Source of the DNA: Mercenaria mercenaria
Taxonomy: Eukaryota; Mollusca; Bivalvia; Venerida; Veneridae
Direction of reading: 5' to 3'
DNA: 64,000 bases
NCBI RefSeq assembly: GCF_021730395.1
Contig: NC_069369.1
Span: 65,747,501-65,811,500 of the forward strand
Positions 61,301-64,000 of the stretch are shown here, one piece after another. The notes beneath the pieces are model-generated. The model saw nothing but the letters and a program-made list of their open reading frames with translations. It did no database searches and was not told the DNA's origin. The position numbers and the translations under genes were made by a program. Each line of letters starts with the position of its first letter. The first letter of the stretch is position 1.

Positions 61301-64000
61301 GTAAAAATTTCCAACAACTTTTGGCCCGGTCCTAATTAGGATCGCCTATGTACTGTATTTTATAACATTAAACACTTTTAAAAAGTTCCCCAAAAATCTT
61401 TTAAAGGCTTAAAGAACTGAAAATTATGCAATGATGATCTGGTACTTTTTTGTTAAAAAATGTACACATGCGTGGTTGATATGAGTGGCCTTTCGAAGAA
61501 GGTAACTTTGTGTTTCCCCGAAAGGTCAAAAATTTTCCATTTGGGTATTTATGAAATCGTCTCATTGTATTAATTATTGTATGGGATTTTTATAATTTAA
61601 AAATGGGATACCTAGAGTTTGGGTTTTTTGATACTGCACATCCTCCCATTGGTTTTTCATTGTGGAAGTAACAAATTAGACCATTAATACTTCTTGAGTT
61701 ATGTTCCGGCAAGAAGGTGACGGACGCCCGTCGGTCGGCAGACGGCAGCAGCGACGGAAAAGTGATCCCTATATGTCGCAGCTACTTTTTAGCAAGGGCA
61801 GAAAAAAATGTTTAGTTTTCGTACTTGTTTAAAAAATACTCACATTTTTTATAAAAACGCAAACCAATATGGCTTAGTTTAGTTTAATAGTTAATTATAA
61901 TCTCTTTAATGTTTATACATGTACAATAAATTATAAAAAAAAATGAAATCATTATCAAAACATATTAAGGTATTTGATTTTGTGACTTAACCGAGTCTGT
62001 TATTTTAAAGCTTTGAATGTAATTGACGCATTTATAGATCTATATTATCAGAATATGTCAGCATTTATAACTTAATCAATCATGGAATGGCTATAGTCCT
62101 TAGATATACAAAATTTAGGTCAATACTGATATGTTGTTTCAGTAAGGAGGTCTAAATGAATATCTAGCTGACCAGCAAAATGATATGTCACTGACCTTCA
62201 GAAAGAATAACATATTACTCCTGCACGATAGTTTAAACGACAACGTGTTTATATTATTGGTTGATTGTTATGGTCCCATGCATAACTGAACTGAAAAATG
62301 TTGTCAATGATACAAAAAAAAGTGCATGCTGTCATATTATACAAACAGTTTTTTCGTATTAAAAATTTTTTTTAATGAAGAAAATCATGGTTATCAAACA
62401 AGTTATTCGTTGGTTATCGGTGGGGTTTTATACAAATTCCGCATCTTTTAAAAATAAAAAAAAATTTTTTCAGTTCAAGGGGTCATAAAAAAGTTTTGAA
62501 CACATGGTTCGATTAAACCCGCTGCAGACAAACTTATGGTTTATTCCAGAAACCTAATCGACTTTTGATATTTGGAAAAGAAAAAAGTTGACATTTAAAT
62601 GGAAAAACTTCTAACATGTCTACTTGTCAAAATAACATACGTTTAGCCCATAAAATTCCAACAGTGCCATTTTCACTGTAGCATTTCTGTATATTAGCCT
62701 ATAAAAGGGGAAAAACACCCTTTCCCAGATCTGCATCTTTTTTAACAATATAAAAATGTTTTCATTTCAGTCATTTAAAGACAAAGATGTTCTCTGCCTG
62801 TTTAAATGCTTTGACGTGTACGTTCCCCTTGGGGAAAAATGACGTTTTACGTTACCTCCTAAAAACCGAAACGGTACTTTACCCCCCCCTTTTGTCTTAC
62901 GATATCTTAAATTTTTGAATGTCATGTAAAATATTTGGTACAGGACTTTGGCAATGAAAACTTATTTTAAAACCTACTTTCCCAGCGAAAATTTCTGCAG
63001 AATTGTCCTAGATGCGTAACTTGTAAACAGCGTGTTCGTTCCCAAAATATTTGCACTTTCGGGAAACGGTTGGGCAAGGATTACCCAAAAAGGGAGGGGG
63101 TTTCTAAAATTTTATAATCCACTGAAAGACCTTTTTAATGCGGGGTTTTGCCGTTTCTTGTTTAAAAAATTGGGTCAAAAAAGTTATAGTGAAAAAAAAA
63201 TACCTGAAGCGGGGTATTTTTTTGCACTTTTGGTGACGTTATCCGATTTTGACGGGTTTCCCCACCCTGTAAATCTACCTATGGTAAAAGGAGGTCACCC
63301 AAAAGCAAAAAAAACTTCATAAAGTTTTTTCCCAATTCTGAATTTGAAATTCCCACATGAGTGTTACCTTTAAGGGTTTTTGCTGTTATAAAATTGTTTT
63401 GCTAACTTTTATGTTTAAATTTATATGTATAAATTTCGTATTTTCGTTATTAAAACAACATAAATTTTATACTATTGAACAAATACTGAAATGCAATCCA
63501 TTTCACACAAAAAAGATCTTTACCGGTACATAGATTTTGGCAATTTCCAAATTTTCCCAATTTAGGCAAGACTCTTAGAGCATTTTCACAATTCCACTGG
63601 TGTTGCTGGTATTTCCAAAATGATGAAAAAATTATATACAGGTCCCAGAAATGGCACAAATTAGCTATTTATTGAAATCTAGCTATATATAGCTAGTATT
63701 AGCTACAAAAACAATAACAATGATGCAAAATGTGTCAAATGCAAACTGGTTGTAGTAGCATCCCAATGGTTTATATGAATATGATGGAAGACTATAACAC
63801 AAAACTAGGATCTTTGCAGTCACAATTTAATAAATGCATCAATATCTTGTGATAAATCAGTATTCACAGAAGAATGTGTCACTTGTGAGAATCATTATTA
63901 CATCAGACTAATTAAGAATTAACTTACTGCGGCTAAAATTCGCAACAAGTACTGATACTGCATAGATCTGTTCTTTGCTATTGTACTTTGTCTCTATAAT
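23772..64000 (-). CDS. SUPV3L1: Mitochondrial ATP-dependent RNA helicase SUV3 (SUPV3L1), 5' end beyond window
   Basis: Fourteen exons on the minus strand join without a phase error: 59382-59305, 56072-55965, 49730-49616, 47343-47175, 46666-46555, 46059-45890, 45142-45091, 42524-42396, 41748-41655, 39235-39016, 35631-35551, 34549-34373, 27095-26947 and 25329-23772. A further exon may lie at 64000-63928. They give 1069 residues. In order: N-terminal helical region, Walker A GPTNSGKT, motif [13 protein letters not shown]3-type [12 protein letters not shown], motif [10 protein letters not shown], then the SUV3 C-terminal domains ([36 protein letters not shown]). The family unwinds double-stranded RNA and DNA and works with PNPase in mitochondrial RNA decay. 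The targeting peptide would lie right of the window. The helicase core has the normal length; the last exon is about 340 residues longer than in vertebrates. All core motifs are intact, so the gene looks functional. Introns total over 35 kb and hold most of the repeats listed here. Confidence 0.95.
25606..26303 (+). mobile_element. Hairpin-ended element (key catgtctccccc), copy 1
   Basis: The head 'aaactagaagatgc' contains the hairpin gctttt-gtag-aaaagc and the key 'catgtctccccc'. Three interior units of about 145 bp follow (aggcccctgtgaccttgacc, gtggttctcaa). The tail 'tcttccctagtgggggagac' then 'ataataa' repeats and complements the key. Copy 2 is at 50026-50570. It lies in a SUPV3L1 intron. 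Confidence 0.82.
26304..26835 (+). repeat. Three-unit repeat with tail hairpin
   Basis: Three units of about 165 bp (aataatcaaa.gg, ttcctcttgata.t.aagc, aattccaacca.tggttgct), ending in 'atgcttccccttcagggagc' then an A run. This looks like the 3' part of another hairpin-ended family. The head is not seen; it directly follows the tail of the preceding element. Confidence 0.65.
26947..27095 (-). CDS. SUPV3L1: SUPV3L1 exon, IAAQMSKGF…DVVDIYLWL
   Basis: Minus-strand acceptor 'ttattttgacag', donor 'ctgag|gtaatt'. 149 nt, phase 0 to 2. It encodes [19 protein letters not shown] and [17 protein letters not shown], matching the SUV3 helical C-terminal region (vertebrate NEPLTFAWLRRYIKWP … HDVLDLYLWLS). 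Confidence 0.93.
27200..27480 (-). repeat. tRNA-derived SINE (Leu/Ser-type head)
   Basis: Reverse copy: 'gtttggtttagtgtcacac', 'ggtggaggaagaccccaggt', 'agccagctggatggcttc', 'gatgaggggcaagtgaatc', ending at 'ccacttgactacagaggccc', which is the reverse of a 'ggccgagtggttaag'-type A box. Confidence 0.8.
28080..28325 (+). repeat. Degraded 'gacctttgacctcc' units
   Basis: Two units of a repeat interior (gtgtgactttgaccttagag; gtgaccttgaactttgaggt) without recognisable ends. Confidence 0.55.
28326..29104 (+). mobile_element. Hairpin-ended element (key catgtctcccac)
   Basis: Head 'gaactagagctacttttgag' carries the hairpin cttttgagaaaag and the key 'catgtctcccac'. Three units of about 200 bp follow (caagggccataattccgaag, gctagttatcgaacttg). 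The tail 'tctcccacaccactgtgtgg' then 'tgggagacataatt' is a long hairpin containing the key. A shorter relative is at 56985-57312. Confidence 0.82.
29121..30045 (+). mobile_element. Hairpin-ended element (key gctcacctga), family a
   Basis: Head 'aaacaagagggccatgaagg' has the hairpin gggcc-atgaa-ggccc, then 'gctcacctga'. The interior units of about 120 bp carry 'gacctagtttttgacccc' and 'aacattctgaccaagtttca'. The tail is the nested hairpin agctcacct…gagcac-ttt-gtgctc…aggtgagct. It starts 17 bases after the end of the preceding element. Other copies: 35796-37026, 37347-37680, 37704-38484. Confidence 0.85.
30277..33034 (+). mobile_element. LTR-type retroelement fossil, non-autonomous
   Basis: Two direct repeats of about 630 bp, 30277-30907 and 32401-33034, are nearly identical and begin 'tgtgatataatggttt'. 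They flank about 1.5 kb with no gag or pol reading frame. The second repeat is preceded by a purine-rich tract (aagaaaggggcgag), as expected of a polypurine tract. The high similarity of the ends suggests a young insertion. I could not find a convincing target duplication or primer-binding site, and the internal part is non-coding, so this is a non-autonomous fossil. It lies in a SUPV3L1 intron. Confidence 0.75.
33154..34041. mobile_element. piggyBac-type (TTAA) MITE split by another element
   Basis: The outer parts 33154-33305 and 33971-34041 form one MITE: left end 'caacctttaccctgct', right end 'agcaaggtaaaggttaa'. It is a relative of 42627-42805 and 56366-56562. The palindromic core around 'gatcagctgtacatccgtgc' and 'gctgatcatggtctgcac' is kept. 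TTAA flanks and CC(T/C)TTA termini suggest a piggyBac-like source. A 665-bp element (33306-33970) is inserted in it. Confidence 0.75.
33306..33970 (+). mobile_element. Hairpin-ended element (key actcatctga), nested
   Basis: Head 'aaacaagagcaccgcctggc' with the hairpin gcacc…ggtgc, then 'actcatctgatt'. Three units of about 205 bp follow (aaaggggccataattcttgc, aaagctgacctaaa). The tail is 'aatcagatgagcta'. It is inserted between 'accccttca' and 'ataataaatgg' of the host MITE; the uninterrupted relative at 56480 reads 'acccctttgaataataagtg'. No target duplication is visible. Confidence 0.85.
34373..34549 (-). CDS. SUPV3L1: SUPV3L1 exon, [13 protein letters not shown]…VAFVK
   Basis: Minus-strand acceptor 'ctttcatttccag', donor 'gttaag|gtgaga'. 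177 nt, phase 0 to 0. [18 protein letters not shown] and [19 protein letters not shown] match vertebrate SUV3 ([20 protein letters not shown] … HIPLSLRVRYVFCTAPI). Confidence 0.95.
34655..34915 (-). repeat. tRNA-derived SINE (Leu/Ser-type head), near full length
   Basis: On the minus strand it starts 'gggcctccgtcgacgagtgg' with an A-box-like 'gagtggttaaggt', a B box 'ggttcgagcctc', and ends 'aatgatgcaccc…'-like near 'ttttaatgatgc'. It is the clearest member of the family also seen at 27200, 3530, 22960 and 43252. Confidence 0.82.
34916..35365 (+). repeat. Minisatellite, units of about 65-70 bp
   Basis: About seven units with 'gcctggaattaggctatgat', 'gactatatattatttcaaat' and 'tcatttaagctaaagct'. 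The middle units are very similar and the outer ones more diverged, as expected when an array is homogenised from the inside. Confidence 0.88.
35551..35631 (-). CDS. SUPV3L1: SUPV3L1 exon, [14 protein letters not shown]…SNLI
   Basis: Minus-strand acceptor 'tataatttcag', donor 'ata|gtaagt'. 81 nt, phase 0 to 0. [19 protein letters not shown] and KASLSNLI match vertebrate AAGLHPTAEQIEMFAYHLP … ATLSNLI. Confidence 0.95.
35796..37026 (+). mobile_element. Hairpin-ended element, family a, long copy
   Basis: Head 'aacaagagggccatgaaggc', key 'gctcacctga', about nine interior units, tail hairpin agctcacc…gagcacttggtgctc…aggtgagct. No coding capacity. Confidence 0.85.
37347..37680 (+). repeat. Family a element, 5' part only, in a 355-bp duplication
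   Basis: A head and about two units without a tail. The preceding 'agctgggaaaatcaacaa' at 37331 recurs at 37686 in front of the next, complete copy, so flank plus head were duplicated together as a unit of about 355 bp. Confidence 0.75.
37704..38484 (+). mobile_element. Hairpin-ended element, family a, third copy
   Basis: Head 'gagagggccatgaaggccct', key 'gctcacctga', interior units, tail hairpin agctcaccttt-gagcactttgtgctc-aggtgagct. Confidence 0.83.
38485..39015. other. SUPV3L1 intron, no feature seen
   Basis: AT-rich intron sequence without recognisable repeat ends or coding similarity. Confidence 0.5.
39016..39235 (-). CDS. SUPV3L1: SUPV3L1 exon with helicase motif VI
   Basis: Minus-strand acceptor 'cttgttccacag', donor 'cttaaa|gtaagt'. 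220 nt, phase 2 to 0. [12 protein letters not shown], then [17 protein letters not shown] and [18 protein letters not shown] is motif VI with the arginine finger; vertebrates read QIAGRAGRF…EGEVTT. Confidence 0.96.
39446..40628 (+). mobile_element. Hairpin-ended element (key aatcccccgcc)
   Basis: Head hairpin gtct-gaa-agac (39471-39481), key 'aatcccccgccac', about seven units of 110-130 bp (gtgaccttgaccttga, catggctgactcatg, cttgatgaggtgatcatttg), tail 'cctccgccacggcgggggat' then 'taaaaa'. The extra single-base gaps in several units suggest either age or low base quality. Confidence 0.82.
41147..41345 (-). repeat. tRNA-derived SINE, partial (family of 18058-18347)
   Basis: Reverse orientation: 'gtttgttttgggtttgtcac', 'agcagtatttcagttttgta', 'ggttaacctaaccagtgttc', 'gacacaatgtcttttatcaa'. 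The tRNA head is lost. Confidence 0.75.
41621..41658 (-). promoter_or_regulatory. SUPV3L1: Tandemly duplicated 5' splice site
   Basis: Two exact 19-base copies (41621-41639, 41640-41658) each contain the donor gtaagt on the minus strand. The copy next to the exon is in phase with the following exon; use of the distal one would add 19 bases and shift the frame. Confidence 0.85.
41655..41748 (-). CDS. SUPV3L1: SUPV3L1 exon, [10 protein letters not shown]…[11 protein letters not shown]
   Basis: Minus-strand acceptor 'atattctttaag', donor 'aatct|gtaagt'. 94 nt, phase 1 to 2. [20 protein letters not shown] matches vertebrate [20 protein letters not shown] (helicase motif V region). Confidence 0.96.
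41774..41991. mobile_element. Palindromic MITE, full length (218 bp)
   Basis: Ends 'gagccgcgccatcagaaaac' and 'gttttctcatggcgtggctc'. The arms contain 'gaccagcatggatcc' and 'ggatccatgctgttcgc'; the single-stranded form would fold nearly end to end. Best copy of the family. Confidence 0.88.
42396..42524 (-). CDS. SUPV3L1: SUPV3L1 exon, [15 protein letters not shown]…IYGDLPPG
   Basis: Minus-strand acceptor 'atatgtttcag', donor 'cctcctg|gtaag'. 129 nt, phase 1 to 1. [17 protein letters not shown] and [10 protein letters not shown] match vertebrate [17 protein letters not shown] … SAVIYGSLPPG. Confidence 0.95.
42627..42805. mobile_element. piggyBac-type (TTAA) MITE
   Basis: Starts 'ttaacccttaccctgctaaa', contains 'gtgcagactgattttcgtct', right end degraded near 'gccagcagactaaaag'. 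Inverted relative of 56366-56562. Confidence 0.7.
43252..43400 (-). repeat. tRNA-derived SINE, 3' part
   Basis: 'ttgttgggtttaacgccata', 'aggtcatatggtgactttcc', 'gatggaggaagaccccaagt'. Reverse copy of the 34655 family, without its tRNA head. Confidence 0.75.
43436..43477 (+). repeat. G-rich simple repeat
   Basis: 'gtgggggtggggg' leads into an unbroken run of about 18 G and then 'aggggag'. It has G-quadruplex potential on the plus strand; in the minus reading direction of SUPV3L1 it is a C run. Confidence 0.85.
43490..44260 (+). repeat. Diverged tandem-unit repeat
   Basis: Units with 'aaggccataattctgg', 'gaccctgggtcaaa'-like blocks and one 'ttgaccttgac'-type block, closing near 'cagacagatagatggatag' and 'accccccactcccc'. 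An old hairpin-ended element is likely, but I cannot define the head. Confidence 0.5.
44600..45040 (+). mobile_element. Hairpin-headed element, partial
   Basis: Head 'aaacaaaagaaccgcctacg' with the hairpin aaccg-ccta-cggtt, then two units of about 180 bp (aaaaaggccataattc, agctgtagctct). The tail is indistinct near 'cgtcgaccatcaagtg'. Confidence 0.65.
45091..45142 (-). CDS. SUPV3L1: SUPV3L1 exon, [17 protein letters not shown]
   Basis: Minus-strand acceptor 'atatttccag', donor 'gctgttg|gtaagt'. 52 nt, phase 0 to 1. [16 protein letters not shown] corresponds to vertebrate VRDYKRLTPISVLDHA. Confidence 0.93.
45143..45889. other. SUPV3L1 intron, no feature seen
   Basis: Intron without recognised repeats. 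The short reading frames on both strands show no family resemblance. Confidence 0.5.
45890..46059 (-). CDS. SUPV3L1: SUPV3L1 exon with helicase motif II (DEIQ)
   Basis: Minus-strand acceptor 'aaaatttcag', donor 'tttgag|gtgata'. 170 nt, phase 1 to 0. [20 protein letters not shown], then [24 protein letters not shown] is the SUV3 version of the DExH box. Confidence 0.97.
46260..46480 (-). repeat. SINE fragment (34655 family), rearranged
   Basis: 'gcaaaaacaggaacctgggt', 'agaaccacagacctgcctgc', 'tggatggcttcctaacatga' and a late 'gcaaatgatctgaaattaga' block. The order is partly scrambled, so this is an old copy. Confidence 0.6.
46555..46666 (-). CDS. SUPV3L1: SUPV3L1 exon, [14 protein letters not shown]…ANLSQE
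   Basis: Minus-strand acceptor 'ctatttcaag', donor 'aagagt|gtaagt'. 112 nt, phase 0 to 1. [18 protein letters not shown] and [11 protein letters not shown] match vertebrate GVPCDLVTGEERV … HVSCTVEMCSV (motif Ib region). Confidence 0.95.
47175..47343 (-). CDS. SUPV3L1: SUPV3L1 exon with Walker A
   Basis: Minus-strand acceptor 'ctttgtttcag', donor 'aatgct|gtaagt'. 169 nt, phase 2 to 0. [20 protein letters not shown], then [10 protein letters not shown] and [28 protein letters not shown] is the ATP-binding P loop, identical to that of vertebrate SUV3. Confidence 0.97.
47746..49521. mobile_element. Element with 8-bp target duplication and CATACATG ends
   Basis: Identical 'ttctctac' flanks at 47738-47745 and 49522-49529. 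Ends 'catacatgtgat' and, reversed, 'catacatgccat'. Both ends carry 'tcccggaaat'-type blocks. The 8-bp duplication points to a hAT- or Merlin-like source; the very short terminal match leaves the family open. About 743 bp of its length is the pogo-like insert 48473-49215. No transposase is seen. Confidence 0.8.
48473..49215. mobile_element. pogo/Tigger-like MITE, nested
   Basis: TA at 48471-48472 and 49216-49217. Terminal repeats 'cagttgaacttcaatggctc' (left) and 'cagtccaacttcgatggctc' (right, reversed), both then 'gaactcg'. Inner 'ggatcgctcgaact' blocks repeat the TIR core. No coding capacity. It lies wholly inside 47746-49521. Confidence 0.85.
49616..49730 (-). CDS. SUPV3L1: SUPV3L1 exon, [13 protein letters not shown]…SDLTDPSRW
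   Basis: Minus-strand acceptor 'ttttacttatag', donor 'cgatg|gtaaat'. 115 nt, phase 1 to 2. [20 protein letters not shown] and EDLQKISDL match vertebrate [20 protein letters not shown] … DDLRKISDL. Confidence 0.96.
50026..50570 (+). mobile_element. Hairpin-ended element (key catgtctccccc), copy 2
   Basis: Head 'aaactagaagatgcttttgt' with the hairpin gctttt…aaaagc and 'catgtctccccc'. Interior as at 25606. The tail 'ctctccctttgggggacggg' is degraded. Confidence 0.78.
50768..51724 (+). mobile_element. Hairpin-ended element (key gctcgactattc)
   Basis: Head 'aaacaagagctgtcggagga' with the hairpin gctgtc-ggag-gacagc, key 'gctcgactattc'. Five units of about 170 bp follow (aaggggcataattttgtaaa, gtgtgaagtttcaatccatt). 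The tail 'agctcactattctatgaata' then 'gtcgagct' is a hairpin with the same key. It abuts the next head directly. Confidence 0.85.
51727..54275 (+). mobile_element. Hairpin-ended element, family b, with three stacked heads
   Basis: Heads at about 51726, 51913 and 52095 each read 'aaacaagagg(g/a)(t/c)catgatg' with ggtc…gacc-type hairpins and 'cgct(c/t)acct'; only the last is followed by a long interior. That interior has about 13 units of 147 bp (gcctctagagaggtcacaag, acttgacctagatatcatca). The tail hairpin is agctcacct-tgtcactatgtgaca-ggtgagct at 54239-54271. No coding capacity. Confidence 0.82.
54276..55262 (+). mobile_element. Family b relative, tail partly lost
   Basis: Begins at the end of the previous tail with 'aaacaagaaagtaggtcagt' (hairpin head missing). 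Units with 'tatataagtctatataaa' and 'gaccccc.gggcggggcca' follow, then 'ttctgcac ggaattcaattc' and a damaged tail 'agctcaccatgtcacttcgt'. Confidence 0.7.
55263..55722 (+). mobile_element. Family b relative, shortened copy
   Basis: Again starts 'aaacaagaaagtaggtcagt' right after the previous damaged tail. The interior is internally deleted; it ends 'caaaagctcaccatgagcta'. Confidence 0.68.
55965..56072 (-). CDS. SUPV3L1: SUPV3L1 exon, [14 protein letters not shown]…FKDLVQDV
   Basis: Minus-strand acceptor 'ttttatttcag', donor 'gatgtag|gtaagt'. 108 nt, phase 1 to 1. [20 protein letters not shown] and [13 protein letters not shown] correspond to vertebrate [20 protein letters not shown] … DIHIVLNDICFGA. 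Confidence 0.92.
56366..56562. mobile_element. piggyBac-type (TTAA) MITE, intact ends
   Basis: TTAA on both sides. Left 'ttaacctttagcattcagcc', right 'ttagcagggaaagggttaa'. The inner palindrome-like part has 'aagatcagcctgcacatccg' and 'catgatccacacttg'. It is the uninterrupted counterpart of 33154-34041. Confidence 0.8.
56985..57312 (+). mobile_element. Hairpin-ended element (key catgtctcc), short copy
   Basis: 'aaagcacatgtctcctacaa' head region, one unit (caagggccataattccaaag), tail 'atctcccaccaaagtggtgt' then 'gggagacata'. Internally deleted relative of 28326-29104. Confidence 0.75.
57344..59270. mobile_element. hAT-like MITE split by a hairpin-ended element
   Basis: Perfect 15-bp terminal repeats 'cagggctccagataa' and 'ttatctggagccctg'. 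The CAGGG start is typical of hAT elements. Without the insert the element is about 750 bp and has no transposase. The flanks do not give a clean 8-bp duplication, so it is old. Confidence 0.8.
57994..59168 (+). mobile_element. Family b hairpin-ended element, nested in hAT-like MITE
   Basis: Head 'aaacaagagggtcatgatga' with the hairpin gggtcatgatgaccc, key 'cgctcaccta'. Interior as at 54.3-55.2 kb. The tail 'agctcaccatgagcctttgg' then 'ctcaggtgagct' lies at 59136-59167. Confidence 0.85.
59305..59382 (-). CDS. SUPV3L1: SUPV3L1 exon, [14 protein letters not shown]…QHGLE
   Basis: Minus-strand acceptor 'aatttttcag', donor 'ttagagg|gtaagt'. 78 nt, phase 1 to 1. [20 protein letters not shown] then HGLE corresponds to vertebrate [24 protein letters not shown], the N-terminal helical region. 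Confidence 0.88.
61017..61095 (+). repeat. tRNA-like SINE head, degraded
   Basis: 'aactcagcggtttgagc' (A-box-like) and 'gggtttgagtccccgggcag' (B-box-like), then 'gtgcatat'. Extra bases in homopolymers break the cloverleaf. It lies inside the long inverted-arm element. Confidence 0.6.
61790..62700. other. Spacer of the inverted-arm element, no gene seen
   Basis: AT-rich sequence with no conserved reading frame. Confidence 0.45.
63928..64000 (-). CDS. SUPV3L1: Possible SUPV3L1 N-terminal exon at window edge
   Basis: On the minus strand one frame is open from the edge to a strong donor (cgca|gtaagtt) in phase 1, the phase needed by the exon at 59382. It would read …[14 protein letters not shown] then a Thr split codon. 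VANFSR could correspond to vertebrate VGAELTR, but the stretch is short and weakly similar, so this is a suggestion only. Confidence 0.45.

Larger units (their letters stand above)
59810..63285. mobile_element. Element with inverted arms of about 550 bp
   Basis: The left arm (about 59812-60350) and right arm (about 62720-63280) are inverted copies. Examples are 'gatgcagatctggga' against 'tcccagatctgcatc', 'ttggtacaggactttgg' against its complement, and the tips 'ggtggggaaacc' against 'ggtttccccacc'. Arm identity looks like 75-80 percent by eye, with many indels. The flanks taaatcca (left) and taaatcta (right) could be a decayed 8-bp duplication, and CAGGGTGGGG-like tips hint at a hAT relative. 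The spacer holds unrelated repeats, including a tRNA-like block. No transposase is seen. Confidence 0.7.

Noticed and set aside
63032-63322. Plus-strand frame of 96 codons
   Set aside because: It lies in the right arm of the inverted element; the matching left arm has no corresponding frame.

Overview
The window is nuclear DNA of an animal, most likely a marine heterodont clam or a related bivalve mollusc. Genes are split by GT-AG introns, the sequence is AT-rich, and much of it is interspersed repeats of the kind known from bivalve genomes: tRNA-derived SINEs, palindromic MITEs, and long non-autonomous elements filled with 'gtgaccttgaccttt'-type tandem units. The species is inferred, not shown.

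Genes. (1) On the minus strand a large gene runs from 23772 to beyond the right edge. Fourteen exons join in perfect phase and encode the mitochondrial DExH RNA helicase SUPV3L1 (SUV3); a fifteenth, N-terminal exon is possible at the edge. Helicase motifs [12 protein letters not shown] and QIGGRAGR are intact. The last exon is unusually long and holds a large low-complexity insertion. (2) On the plus strand, two copies of a BTB/POZ plus coiled-coil gene lie in a duplicated segment (1-3926 and 19679-23362). The left copy shows only its last exon (549-1636); the right copy is complete with two exons (17684-18029, 20114-21147). (3) Between them (5285-12581, plus) lie six exons of a CYP2-clan cytochrome P450. 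The N-terminal exons are missing, one junction is out of phase, and the heme exon carries a frameshift, so this looks like a pseudogene. (4) A mariner (DD34D) transposon, 5788-7133, sits in a P450 intron with good terminal repeats and a decayed transposase.

Layout. 1-5.2 kb: left BTB copy, its duplicated flank and a tandem array. 5.3-12.6 kb: P450 remnant with mariner and palindromic MITEs. 13.3-17.1 kb: repeats and a pogo-like element. 17.7-23.4 kb: right BTB gene, with a SINE in its intron. 23.8-64 kb: the SUPV3L1 gene, whose introns are packed with non-autonomous elements, an LTR-like pair (30277-33034), hAT-, piggyBac- and pogo-like MITEs, and a 3.5-kb element with long inverted arms (about 59.8-63.3 kb).

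The most interesting pattern is a shared design in at least nine repeat families that are otherwise unrelated in sequence. Each begins with a small 'head' hairpin followed by a family-specific 'key' of about 10 bases. Each ends in a 'tail' hairpin whose arms repeat and complement that same key. Several copies abut tail-to-head, and filled/empty site comparisons inside the window indicate insertion without a target-site duplication. This resembles non-autonomous Helitron/Helentron elements, but the key diversity across families deserves a closer look.
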